Origin: Marthasterias glacialis
Taxonomy: Eukaryota > Echinodermata > Asteroidea > Forcipulatida > Asteriidae
NCBI GenBank assembly: GCA_911728455.2
Contig: OU452228.1
Span: 20,657,689-20,721,688, forward strand
Reading direction: 5' to 3'
DNA: 64,000 bases
The position numbers and the translations under genes are program-made. The number at the start of each line of letters is the position of its first letter. The stretch's first letter is position 1. This document shows positions 10,401-18,888 of the stretch, one piece after another. The notes below the pieces were generated by a model. It was not told the origin of the DNA and made no database searches. It was given only the letters and a program-made list of their open reading frames with translations.

Positions 10401-12788
10401 GTCTTAGATTGGCCTCGTGTCCTCCAGCATCGCAATCTGCTGTCCTAAACACAGTTAATATAAAGGAAACGATTTGTACAAGTGCTAGTTTGATAATGCA
10501 TTTGTTTTTTGGGGGGTTTTTTCAACAGAGAGCTGCCTATTCTCCTAAAGAGTTCCTTGTTGCTTCACGGCCTCCTTGGTTCACCCCAGGCACCCAACAA
10601 GATTGCTCCGAGTTTCTTAAGTACCTCCTCGACAGGATTGAGCAAGAGGAGAAATCCATCCGGAAATTTGAGGCAGATGTGCAGCGGACCAGAGAGAAGG
10701 TCGATCGAATGAGAAGGAAGAATGCAAACAAAAAGGAACTGGAGAGTGAGAGAATGGTGACAGAGGAGGGAGGTGATGAACGGAAGATAAAGATTCCCGA
10801 GACAGGAAAAGCAGAGAGGAGAAGACCGGATACTGACTCCACATCCTCAGTTTCTTCCCAGCTAAGGAAGGACATTAAGACGGAGGACGGAGCACACGAT
10901 GAGGAAAATGATGCGAGTGAAGAAATGAAAGAAGCAGGTCAAACTCAACAGGTCGATTCCAGAGGTACAGCTATGGAATCAATGGAAGGCAGAACTGAAA
11001 GTGATGCATCCTCTATTTCATTAGCTCCATGTAACTTGTCTGACCATGGGAATCCAGTTTGCTCTCCGAAAGAAGACCCTCATCCACTCAAATCTCAGTC
11101 CATTGCGGTAAACATTGAAGAAACGAGACATGGTAAAGCTTCTGTGGACACCAAGGCAAAGCAGCCCAATGCCGAGGCCAAGAAAACGTTGCCTGAACCC
11201 AACATAGGTCCATCCATTGTCGAAAATTACTTTGCCGGTAAATCAGTGACTCGCATCTGCTGCTTAACCTGTAACAGCGTATCAAGTAGAACGGAAGCAT
11301 TCTTCGATATCCCTCTTGCCTTTCCTGGATCGGATACAACAAGCAGCATGCGGGGAGGTGAGAGCTGTGTCAATAAAGACGAGGGGAGAAAGTCCCTTGC
11401 ACTGGCTGCGGATAGGTTAGCTCAGGAAGAGATTGCCTCAGGGAGTAAACAGTGGGAGTTAAACGGTGGGGCTGCTGCCTCTACATCAGCAGTCAAAGAC
11501 ATATTGTCAGGACCGGGGCAAAGTGGAGAGGGTCTTGAATCCTCTAAAACATCTCCAAGCACGCTTGAGGAACTCCTGATTCATTATTTAACTCCAGAAC
11601 TCCTAACGGGAGATAATCAGTACCACTGTGAGAAATGCAAATGTCTCAGGGATGCAGAAAAACGCATCGAGATCTCGAAGGCTCCTAAAGTACTTGTGCT
11701 GACTCTTATGAGATTCTCTTACGATGTCAAGACACAGAGACGTTGCAAGATCTTGGCAGACGTTAAGTTCCCCAAAGTCCTGAACTTGGTGTTGAGTCAT
11801 CGAAGCAGCGATGCGAATGAAGATGAGGATATAGATGGAGAAGTTGTGACAGGAATGGATGTAGGTGACCTGAGCCACGATGCTCCTTGCTCGAAGAGAC
11901 TGAGGCAGAATAGTGAAAACATCAGTTCACCTTGCGAGGGAGACGAGGATCGATTTAAATTTGCCTTGTGTGGTGTCATTGTTCACTCTGGTCTCTCATC
12001 TGAGAGTGGGCATTACTATTGCTATGCAAGGGATTCAAGTTTCTTCACCGATTCCAAACTTAAATCTAAGCAAGCTTCCAAACAAGAGCCTGAAGCTGGC
12101 GATAGTAAACTACCGAACCAAAGCAAAGAAGCCGAAGAGATTGACCTGCTGCCAGATCAGTGGTATCTGTTTAACGATAGTCGGGTCTCCTTCTCATCAT
12201 ACGACTCATTTGGCAATGTGACTAAGCGCTTTCCCAAAGACACCGCATACGTTCTTTTCTACAGACAAGTGCCTGAATCTGCTAAGCAGTCAGGGATCCA
12301 GACTATAGCTGGAATGCCGGCTGTTGAGATGCGGGAAAAGTCGTTGAGAAAGGATCTTCAAGAAGCTGTTAGTAAGGATAACGCTCTCTATCTAAAGGTA
12401 AGAGAATGACAATCAGTTGCCATTTATCGTAAATTACAAGTTCAGATAAATATTTCTGTGAATGTGTCTTATTGTCAGCAAACATTGCTGCTGTCGGTGA
12501 TGGTCAAATTGTTCTTGGCATGATTAAAGCTGATCGTCATCATCATTCCTCAATGACTCCAGCTTTGATTACACTTTGTACTGCCCTTGATGTATGAAAC
12601 GCAATTTTCTCCTTTTGTGTTTTTAAAACCAGGAGCGCGAACTGGAGGCCCGCACAATGGCTCTAAGAACATCCCGAGGTGTGGAGAGCTATTCCTCAAA
12701 TCATAGTAACTTTGACGACAGGAACGATCCTCCTAGTGGATGTGGTGGAGGCGGTGGTGGAATGGAACAACCGAGACTAGTCTTCTAA
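3523..12788 (+). CDS. USP38: USP38-like ubiquitin carboxyl-terminal hydrolase (complete, 7 coding exons)
   Basis: The predicted protein has 1167 residues, joined from 3523-4452, 5818-5919, 6939-7097, 7918-8111, 10038-10131, 10529-12397 and 12633-12788. All introns are GT-AG and the frame stays open. Residues 1-400 form the helical N-terminal region typical of USP35/USP38. The USP domain starts with the Cys box (GLVNLGNTCYMNS, Cys448), has CxxC pairs at 738/741 and 860/863 that probably bind zinc, and ends with the His box (His988 in SGHYYCYARD) and Asp1043 (LFNDSRVS). The C terminus, an acidic NDPP motif, a glycine run and RLVF, is the vertebrate USP38 signature. Known family role: removing ubiquitin from proteins by cysteine protease chemistry. 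Human USP38 is about 1040 residues, and the extra length here sits in a charged insert in exon 6. The start is the first ATG, giving MDKIL as in vertebrates. Confidence 0.94.
4549..4922. repeat. 187-bp tandem duplication in USP38-like intron 1
   Basis: Two adjacent copies, starting at 4549 and 4736 (AAGATCTATTTGACCCCC), are over 90% alike by eye. Both contain GCAAGCAAAGCAAAA and ACACACTCTGTCAAA. Open frames here are chance. Confidence 0.85.
5112..5475. repeat. degenerate ~50-bp tandem array (GATGTCGACATC units)
   Basis: About seven diverged units contain CCCAAGATGAATTATCT, CGGGAAGTCGACATC and similar, within intron 1. Units are about 50-53 bp long. The motif contains partial self-complementarity (GTCGAC, and AAGATG facing CATCTT). 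Confidence 0.7.
5818..5919 (+). CDS. USP38: USP38-like exon 2 (residues 311-344)
   Basis: The acceptor is CCCTGCAG|GTTTTT and the donor CACAAG|GTACTC. The 34 codons include HMLLSFQHSPEAFH, nearly identical to vertebrate USP38. Confidence 0.93.
6285..6608. mobile_element. foldback element FB1, copy 1
   Basis: Its arms of about 130 bp are imperfect inverted copies. CAAGCATGGAATTTGG near 6331 faces CAAATTCCATGCTTG near 6549, and GGCAGATTTGTCC faces GGACAAATCTGCG. A second copy is at 49975-50297. It lies in USP38-like intron 2. Confidence 0.75.
6705..6890 (-). repeat. tRNA-derived SINE-B, copy 1
   Basis: Read on the - strand, the head shows a tRNA-like A box region and a B box (GGGTTCGAATCC). 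A tail follows, ending with the complement of CCATACACCAATGTG. It is not a tRNA gene, because the cloverleaf is broken and a repeat tail is attached. Confidence 0.75.
6939..7097 (+). CDS. USP38: USP38-like exon 3 (residues 345-397)
   Basis: The acceptor is GACATAG|ATTGTT and the donor CTGAAG|GTACTT. It encodes IAELVYCLMYQHAGYPDLYE, matching the PDLYEP segment of vertebrate USP38. This is the end of the helical N-terminal region. Confidence 0.92.
7119..7331. mobile_element. TTAA-flanked MITE T, copy 1
   Basis: Bounded by TTAA on both sides. The ends AGGGGCCGTGTCGTCATGAT and its near-reverse-complement ATGACGACACAGCCTCT form about 26-bp TIRs. It begins 21 bp after the exon 3 donor. Related sequences are at 40887 and 58441. 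Confidence 0.7.
7395..7760 (+). repeat. AT-rich interspersed repeat R1
   Basis: It shares blocks with 41880-42195: AATTAACTACC then CTTATCATTGGCAGA, and TCTAAATTTT then GGGTCAAA. The inverted relative is at 582-770. No coding function was seen. Confidence 0.65.
7918..8111 (+). CDS. USP38: USP38-like exon 4, with catalytic Cys box
   Basis: The acceptor is TTTCTCAG|GACATT. The donor AGCGG|GTGGGT is chosen because it alone keeps frame with exon 5; a nearby GTAATT at 8116 would break it. Residues 398-461 include GLVNLGNTCYMNSVLQALF, with the nucleophile Cys448 (codon 8068-8070). Confidence 0.93.
8149..8577 (-). repeat. tRNA-derived SINE-A, copy 1 (full length)
   Basis: The - strand head resembles tRNA-Ser/Leu (TGGCCGAG). 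It is followed by a conserved body (CTTGAGCAAGGCACTTAACC and CCCGTGTGTTGTG-type blocks), then AGCGCTATATAAGAGCC and an (ATT)n tail. Similar copies lie at 13501, 22785, 29954, 36491 and 37765. Confidence 0.8.
8815..10022 (+). mobile_element. TIR DNA transposon X, long copy (non-autonomous)
   Basis: The left end GGAGTGCATTGTCGCAGAAT roughly matches the reverse complement of the right end (GGAGAGCATTGCTAGTCAGA). The inside is AT-rich, with repeated CACAAAGTGAC blocks and no transposase. A shorter inverted copy lies at 13991-14573, and both share the block CATGGCAAAATAAAGTATGA. The right end stops 15 bp before USP38-like exon 5. Confidence 0.65.
10038..10131 (+). CDS. USP38: USP38-like exon 5 (residues 462-493)
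   Basis: The acceptor is CGTTTCAG|ATTTAA and the donor CACACAG|GTAAGG. It completes split codon Gly462 and encodes the sequence up to LQTTFAFLAHTQ, which matches the vertebrate FAFLAHTQ. The middle (NEDIMACPVYSNQC) is diverged. Confidence 0.9.
10529..12397 (+). CDS. USP38: USP38-like exon 6: main part of USP domain
   Basis: The acceptor is TTCAACAG|AGAGCT and the donor CTAAAG|GTAAGA; it has 623 codons (residues 494-1116). It holds SRPPWFTPGTQQDCSEFLKY, then a lysine/glutamate-rich probable coiled coil and a low-complexity acidic insert (about 540-715). Next come GPSIVENYFAGKSVTRICCL with the first CxxC, a second insert, the YHCEKCKC pair, VLTLMRFSYD, the His box (His988) and Asp1043. The open frame extends upstream to 10352, but that part is intron. 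Confidence 0.94.
12633..12788 (+). CDS. USP38: USP38-like exon 7, C terminus and stop
   Basis: The acceptor is AAAACCAG|GAGCGC and the stop TAA is at 12786-12788. It encodes 51 residues from ERELEAR to the RLVF end, with FDDRNDPP and six glycines, as in vertebrate USP38. It is too short to show in a simple ORF search, but similarity and splice sites are clear. Confidence 0.92.
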   Translation, partial: ERELEARTMALRTSRGVESYSSNHSNFDDRNDPPSGCGGGGGGMEQPRLVF

Positions 12789-12953
12789 GTGGACTTCAGA
12801 AAGGTTCATTTCACAAATTCAAAATGCCGACATAAATGCTTTTCCGATATTTTTAAATTGATCAAAATAACAGACAGAGATGTTCACAGGTTGTTTCTTT
12901 AGACTCGACTCCCTGGAGTGATTGACTCGGATCCATCCTCACTCTAACAAAAA

Positions 12954-13375
12954 TCCAACACCATGGGGTAAATCAACACCCAACATGTTGGACTATGATT
13001 ATGGTAGTATGCCTGATCCGACGTAAAGCATGATCAGTTTACTAGTGCAGTCCTCAGTCCAACACCATTCAGTAACTCAACACCCAAACTGTTGGACTCT
13101 GAGTATGGTGGCATGCCTGATCCCACGTAAAGCATGATCAGTTTACTAGTGAACTCCTCAGTTGTACACCATTCAGTAACTCAACACCCAAACTGTTGGA
13201 CTGTGATTATGGTGGAATGCCTGATCCCATGTAAAGCATGATCAGTTTACTAGTGCAGTCCTCAGTCCAACACCATTCAGTAACTCAACACCCAAACTGT
13301 TGGACTCTGATTATGGTGATATGCCTGATCCCACGTAAAGCATGATCAGTTTACTAGTGCAGTTCTCAGTCCAAC
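12954..13375 (+). repeat. 104-bp tandem array, four units, in USP38-like 3' UTR
   Basis: Units start at 12954, 13058, 13162 and 13266, with the first bases of a fifth at 13370. Most units begin TCCAACA and carry TGTTGGA about 30 bases later, allowing a 7-bp stem. They also hold CTGATC facing GATCAG about 13 bases apart, a second stem. The period is constant and the units highly alike. Confidence 0.9.
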
Positions 13376-13378
13376 GGA

Positions 13379-13384
13379 AATAAA
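13379..13384 (+). terminator. candidate polyadenylation signal AATAAA
   Basis: It lies directly after the tandem array, 590 bp after the USP38-like stop codon. It is the first such hexamer in this strand after the gene. Confidence 0.45.
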
Positions 13385-13500
13385 CAAAACATGCAGTTGG
13401 AGTTCGATGGGTTAGGGGTGGTTAGGGTTACGGTAAGGACTTAGATCAGTGTTGCTACAGCTTTGGATAATACACATTTAAAATGGTTAAGAGCATCATA

Positions 13501-13622
13501 GCGTGTCGTGGCCGAGCGGTTTAGTGCATCAGACTCAAGTTTCGGTGGCTAAGTCATCAGGATGCGAGTTTGAATCCCGGTCATGACACTTGTGTCCTTG
13601 AGCAAGACATTTAACTATCATT
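13501..13622 (+). repeat. tRNA-derived SINE-A, 5' part
   Basis: The tRNA-Leu/Ser-like head (GTCGTGGCCGAGCGG) has a long variable arm and B box GTTTGAATCCC, then CTTGTGTCCTTGAGCAAGAC. The body is cut off soon after 13622. Confidence 0.8.
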
Positions 13623-13990
13623 GCTTCAAACTGGGGAAGAGGCAGTTATGTTTGTATCGCAACAAATTCATTTACCCCTCCCTGTTCTTAGCTGTGCTAT
13701 GAAGAGACTTGCAATTATATCTCTCCATGTCTTGATTCTGCGCATTGGGGCAGGTTTCTGTCCCTTCAAAAAAGGTAGCCCACACTTTGAGTGGCCTTTG
13801 GGCCTTGTGATGAGCTAATTGCATAACAAAAATGTTCTTAAAAATCATTGTCACTTGTAGGAGCTATGATTTTGAACAAAGCATTTGTAATTTTCAAATC
13901 TACATTCAATCAGAGCGGCTTGTAAGTTTTCGAAATACATGGATATTAAAATCTCTTGGGTTTCTTGTGGAAAAGCTTTGTTTGTATCAA

Positions 13991-14573
13991 TGAGTGCAAT
14001 AAGTGGAATAGTTGTAAAAGTATCTGAAACTACTCAAGGTTATTTACCGCACAAACAGATCCTTGTCATCTGATTGGTGGAATGTGCGTCATGTTTGATA
14101 CTTTATTTTGCCTTGTATTTACATGATTTACTGCCAGGATGTTGGCATGTCCTACATGGATTCATTTTTTGGTCTGTGTACATGGATTTCCGATGCTTAA
14201 ATCACAGTATCGTTCCCACCAATAATCGTTCCTGCCCATTCATCCAAATGAAGTAAGTTCGTGTCACGGCGGACAAGGTTGATGTCTACATGGAGACGTC
14301 CACATTATTTAGTGTTTTTTTAACAAGAATTTTAAGAATGTGGGGTGGACAAAATTTGGTGTCTAAGTTGTGTTTATTGTGAAAAAAAAAATCAAATGAC
14401 AAGGAACTATGTGTGATGTATATAAAACAAATATTGAATGCATTTTATTGTGCATTGTTGCAGAATATTAATCAGGTGTTGAAATTTGGCTTTTCCATTT
14501 GACTCGGCGAAGCCTCGTAAAATTGAACAGTCCAGATTTCACCTTGCGATTACATTTTGCGACAATGCACTCA
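13991..14573 (-). mobile_element. TIR DNA transposon X, short inverted copy
   Basis: It ends TGAGTGCA...TGCACTCA. The right part (GCGACAATGCACTCA, CCAGATTTCACC) is the reverse complement of the left end of the copy at 8815. The part at 14040-14130 matches the reverse of 9896-9985. Confidence 0.65.
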
Positions 14574-14927
14574 CAAGCATTCCATAGTTTGTATATCTTG
14601 TCTACTTTCACCAGAGTGAGATAAGAATTTTCATTATTTGGGTGGAAGTGTGGCTTGTAAGGTGTTTTTTTTTTCCATTCAAAATCTATGCAATTTGTCA
14701 GCGAACATGTATTTATTTAAACGGAGTAACAGTTCTAAAAAAAAAATTAACTTACGTTAATGCTTTAACAGCTAAAGGTTTTATGAAATTAAATCAACCA
14801 AGACACTAATGTAGAGAGCAAAGTGAAAGACACTGACACTTTTATTTTATCCACTGTGCTGTACGCTTGCTTGTTTAGATGCATTCTAAAATAAACTCTT
14901 AAGAGCTAGAACGATGTTAGGCAACCA

Positions 14928-15060
14928 GGGGTGGATTTCACAAAACTAGTCCCAACTTGGGACTAGTCCTTACTTATGATTAGTCCTAGTATAAGTTAAG
15001 ACTAGTTCCTCGTCCTAACTCGAGATTAGACTAGTCCTAGCGCTTTGTGAAATCCACACC
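14928..15060. mobile_element. foldback MITE (GTGGATTTCACAAA ends), copy 1
   Basis: The ends GGTGGATTTCACAAA and TTTGTGAAATCCACACC are inverted copies. The inside holds repeated CTAGTCC/GGACTAG pieces that also fold back. A second copy is at 23535-23646. Confidence 0.8.
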
Positions 15061-15464
15061 TGCACATCTAACATTAAGATACTGCGATAAACAGAAACTT
15101 TTAAACCAGTTGTTTGAGATGAGTTTTGTTCAAGTTCTTTTATAATAAAATAACATTTTAAGATTGAAAACTTTGACTCAAATGCAAAATACCATTAACA
15201 ATTCCTCACAAAATATACTCAGAAAATATACTCAATCCATCTTACAGCTTACTACATGTTACAAACATAAATACATGTATTGAACCCTTGTACTGATGTC
15301 AAAAACATGGCTACCGTCTGGTCAATAGTCTGCCATTTTGGTAGTCAAATCGCATGTGAAGATATGGTGCGTGTGTAAACACATGCCCACATCGCATAAA
15401 ATGTTCATTTCACAGTAACATTATACGGGGAAACTGACTCCAAAAATGGCACAACCAATGGCCA

Positions 15465-15625
15465 GGAATTACGCCGAGGCCGCGGAGGCCACAGCCTCCT
15501 TTGCCCTGGTCTTGGCCTTGGTGCCCCCTTCAAAAGTTCCCCATTGACTTGAAGGTTTTGCGATGGAAGTGCCCCTTGCAAAATGACAGTGGCCTTGCCC
15601 CTCTCTCAAAGATGAAGTTCCAAGC
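15465..15625 (+). repeat. GAGGCC/GCCTTGGTGCCC repeat G, diverged copy
   Basis: It contains GGCCACAGCCTCC, CTTGGCCTTGGTGCCCC and CTTCAAAAGTTCCC. This block pattern is shared with 46950, 47857, 50891, 58748 and 61948. Confidence 0.55.
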
Positions 15626-15694
15626 CTGCCAGGATTTATCGTGGTGATGACGTCAGATGAATTGGGTCAATACAGCGAGTCTAGGGTCCTTTTT

Positions 15695-15835
15695 CCAAAC
15701 CACGGCTTTGGCTTAGGATCGGGCTTGGGCTCCGTCAGTAATTTTGAAAACGTACGCTTTTGGTACAGGGCTTTTGGTACAGGACTTTAAACGGGCGGAC
15801 AAAGCCCAGGCTGAAGCCAAAGCCGTGATTAAACG
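15695..15835. mobile_element. foldback repeat (CACGGCTTTGGCTT arms)
   Basis: ACCACGGCTTTGGCTTAGG faces CTGAAGCCAAAGCCGTG, with inner arms GGGCTTGGGCT and AGCCCAGGCT. Tandem GGCTTTTGGTACAGG copies sit in the loop. Confidence 0.65.
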
Positions 15836-16007
15836 GCCCAGGCAACAAACTATGCACTGTGTTAGTTATCTAATTTCAGACATTGATTTTAATGTTTCCT
15901 GCTAAAATAAAACAGGATGCTCTATAAACTATCAGAATATGTAACTGTGTGTTAACAATTACGTTAATAACCTACATGTATCTGAGACTGGTTCACAGTG
16001 ACTGGTG

Positions 16008-16205
16008 CCCTACGAAGCGGCAGCGTAGCCACTGGGAAGCCTGGGGGCATGTGCCCCCCCCCCCAATTTTCCAGAAATCCAAATACATGTAATTCATAAA
16101 AAAAACATGGCCCCTGCACCCCCCCTCCTCCACTGAAAAGCAATTCCACCACCCACCACCCGACCCCCCAGTGAAAAAAAAATAATGGCTACACCACTGC
16201 TACTA
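16008..16205. mobile_element. poly-C MITE with GTGGC(T/G)ACGC ends, copy 1
   Basis: The left GCAGCGTAGCCACTGG and the right TGGCTACACCACTGCT are near inverted copies. C-runs and CATGGCCCCTGCACC lie between them. It is the same family as 62200-62400, where CATGACCCCTGCC occurs. Confidence 0.65.
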
Positions 16206-17127
16206 AGCTATCTTAATGCAGTGCGTTCTATTCAGCAGTTTTACGTAGACATTTGGTTGTAGCTGTTATTAGAATAAGTACAGACTTACTTCAAGATCTT
16301 GTCATGGGGGATATATGATCTTGAGTATTTGTCAACATGATGTTTACTCAAAACGTTGCATACACAGCAGTAGTAAAAAACAGTTGAGCAAGTGTGTAAC
16401 TGTTGACCACTCCGAAGTCTTTGTTTTTCCCTAGAGCATGGTTTGACCACAGTAAGAATGTTGTTTGAGTCATCATGACATAGTATTCAGGGGTTGTACG
16501 TTGACTTTAGAATTTCAGCAAATTTCGATTTGTGTACAGCTTTGTAAATACACATGTATGATTTAACTTCATTAATGATTGTATTTAACTTTAATTAGGC
16601 ACAGTGAAAAGGCCTCGATAGTGCGAGTCCTGGAAGTGATTGAGACGGTCAAATATTGTTTCAGGTATCGCTTGCTCATACTGCATCATCTGATGTTTTC
16701 GTCTTATGTTTAGACTACTAAAAAGAAATCACTCATCGCACGCGAGCAGCGTATTGCTTCATTTTTTTTCTTGGTAGATCTGTAGCAATTAAAAGATTGA
16801 ATCAAATGAAGGCACATTGTGTGAGTCTATTTTTGTTGTTGTCATCAAACCAACATCCGAGTTGACAAGATTTGTTGTCTTCCCCCAAGCTGAACGCAGG
16901 GTATGCACAGCCGTTTTTCGTACAGTAAACTTACAGCCATTTTGACCTCATTGAGGGCGCTATTATACCTAACTCTATGGGACTCATGACGTCAGACGCA
17001 TAAAATCTATTATTGACAATTTTTGAAGTTGGGCGAATTGAATCTCTGTCTTAACAGAGCCTCCCCACATCTTTTTAATAAACAGACTGTTCGTACAGCA
17101 AACAGGTTCAATTGGTTAAATGAATAG
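16206..17127. other. intergenic stretch, no gene seen
   Basis: AT-rich DNA between the convergent genes. A TGACGTCA site occurs near 16987 beside ACTCTATGGG, perhaps the remnant of an element like that at 1972. No exon is supported. Confidence 0.35.
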
Positions 17128-17339
17128 GGGCCCAATTTCATTCAAGCCTGTAAGCACAGAAACTTGCTAAGCACAGAAACTTGCTAAGCACAGAAAAATC
17201 TTGCTTAGCAGAAACATATTACCAACCAACATGCCATTTTGTTTACACTGTTGCGACTGGTGGCCCACTCATTTTTCTGTTTAGCAAAGAAATTTGCTGA
17301 GCAGTATTTCCTGCTGAACAGCTTTATGAAATTGGGCCC
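17128..17339. mobile_element. MITE Q (GGGCCCAATTTCAT ends), copy 1
   Basis: It starts GGGCCCAATTTCAT and ends ATGAAATTGGGCCC, a perfect 14-bp TIR. CTTGCTAAGCACAGAAA is repeated inside. A second copy is at 42672-42866, and a disrupted one at about 50865-51160. Confidence 0.8.
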
Positions 17340-18565
17340 TGGCTTGATTAAATCTGCTAAGCACAAAGAACCTTGCTTATTAGGAAACTGGTGGCCAGTC
17401 CAACTACATATACATTTGTGTTGGTTTTTTTATACCCGAGATATTATCTAATAAATAATAAAAGAGACAAGACCAGGGGGTACTGTAACTGAGAATCGGG
17501 ATAAGGACATATCTCGGGGCACTGAGGGGATGGTGTAACATAAGTTATCATCTACAAACAAATCATTACAAAATGAAAGAACATGTGACCTTTGTTTACA
17601 AAAAGAGTGACCTTGTACGTTTCAGGGCCTTTTCGGCAGGCAAGATACAACACTGGTCTTAAGGGAAATTCAAGAGTGTGCCCCCTCTCTTCATATCAAA
17701 AGTTGATAAAAATGAGACGGCCCTTGTACTTGATTACACATTGTTCTGTTCCACCTCCCCCCACCCCAATCCCAAGAGTCCAATATCATGCCTGAAAGCC
17801 TCGAGTGCCAGAAGAAGTTTAACACTTTCTCAACCTCAAACTGTGGGCCTAGTGCATTCTCCATAAAATATAATATTTTGGTTTCTTCCATTGGGCTGTG
17901 TACAAATCATGCTGGCAGGAACTCTGGTCTCTGTGTCTCTTTTTGTAAACATGTGATATCACAGGTCACATGGTCAACAGAACTTAAAGTTCATTTTGGT
18001 ATTAAAACTGAATGTTCCGTTAACTTCTACCGTTCAAATAAAATAGAAATCAAACCATTATACAGTAGATGTTCAATTTGTTTTGTACGAAACAAGTTTT
18101 GTAAATAGTTGGATGGCTTTTTTGTGTTAAATTTGACAGTCTCCTATTTTTCTTGCTGGTACGGTGAACATTTTAAGTGATATGACTAGTTTTAATTCAT
18201 AGCGGAAAATAACCGGAGTTTGCCCTGTAGTTTTTTCAGCGACTAGCCAACAGGACCATTTAGCTTGTCTATTCACTACCCTGCCAGTTTTTTTTACAAG
18301 TCGGTATTTCATATTAATTAGGGATGCTTTATAACACTGAACTAGCCAGCGGGTCCATGAGGAAAGAATTTTGACTGGTCCTCTGGTGTATTAGAGGACC
18401 AGTCAAAATTCTGCCACTAGCAGAATTCACTGGTAATCATATCATACAAAGATTTCATTCAAATACAAAACTAAAGCAAAACGACTGCATATATTTGAAT
18501 CAGTTCCTAGGATTATATATCTACAACGAAAGACACTCAAGCTCATCTATGATTGTGCAAAAGAA
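17340..18565. other. intergenic stretch between the convergent genes
   Basis: No gene is supported. A perfect short inverted repeat, AATTTTGACTGGTCCTCTGG facing CCAGTCAAAATTCTG, spans about 18367-18415. The remainder is AT-rich with chance ORFs. Confidence 0.4.
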
Positions 18566-18571
18566 TTTATT
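18566..18571 (-). terminator. candidate polyadenylation signal (AATAAA on - strand)
   Basis: TTTATT on + lies about 76 bases after the stop codon of the J1/SelJ-like gene, in the expected place for a short 3' UTR. Confidence 0.5.
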
Positions 18572-18646
18572 TGGTCTTCGACTTGGTCTAAATGAGTGAC
18601 CTCCTCAAGAGGTTTTTGGAGGCATGATTCAAATCACCTTCCATGT

Positions 18647-18888
18647 CTACTTACGCATCTTGACTAAATGCTCAGCCAGGTCTTTCAGCTCAGCTCCCTT
18701 AGTAGTCTTGGCGATCCATTCAGCGGGTAGAGATTCGAATCCACCTTGTGCACCGAAGCAACTACCGACAAAAACCAGGCGGCCGCAGTTATCGCCACCA
18801 CCAACCAGAGTGACACGAACTGAGGCTGCAAAGTCATCAGATCCGTTCAAGATGCAGTGAAGGCCATTCTTGAAGTTCCCGGGCATGG
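18647..18888 (-). CDS. J1/SelJ-like exon 6 (residues 239-318, stop)
   Basis: The acceptor on the - strand is TAATTCAG|CCATGC and the stop TAG is at 18647-18649. It encodes MPGNFKNGLHCILN, then RVTLVGGGDNCGR, FVGSCFGAQGG and the helical C terminus ELKDLAEHLVKMRK. This is the most conserved part of the family. Confidence 0.92.

Larger units (their letters stand above)
12789..13400 (+). other. USP38: probable 3' UTR of USP38-like gene
   Basis: It follows the stop codon, contains the 104-bp tandem array, and ends near AATAAA at 13379-13384. Another AATAAA lies at about 14890, so a longer UTR is possible. This is inferred, without transcript evidence. Confidence 0.5.

Noticed and set aside
10352..10528. 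Upstream extension of the USP38-like exon 6 frame
   Set aside because: It precedes a clear acceptor at 10528 and shows no similarity. The spliced protein matches USP38 across the junction.
12954..13375. CRISPR-like array
   Set aside because: Units are adjacent 104-bp tandem copies with no unique spacers, in animal DNA.
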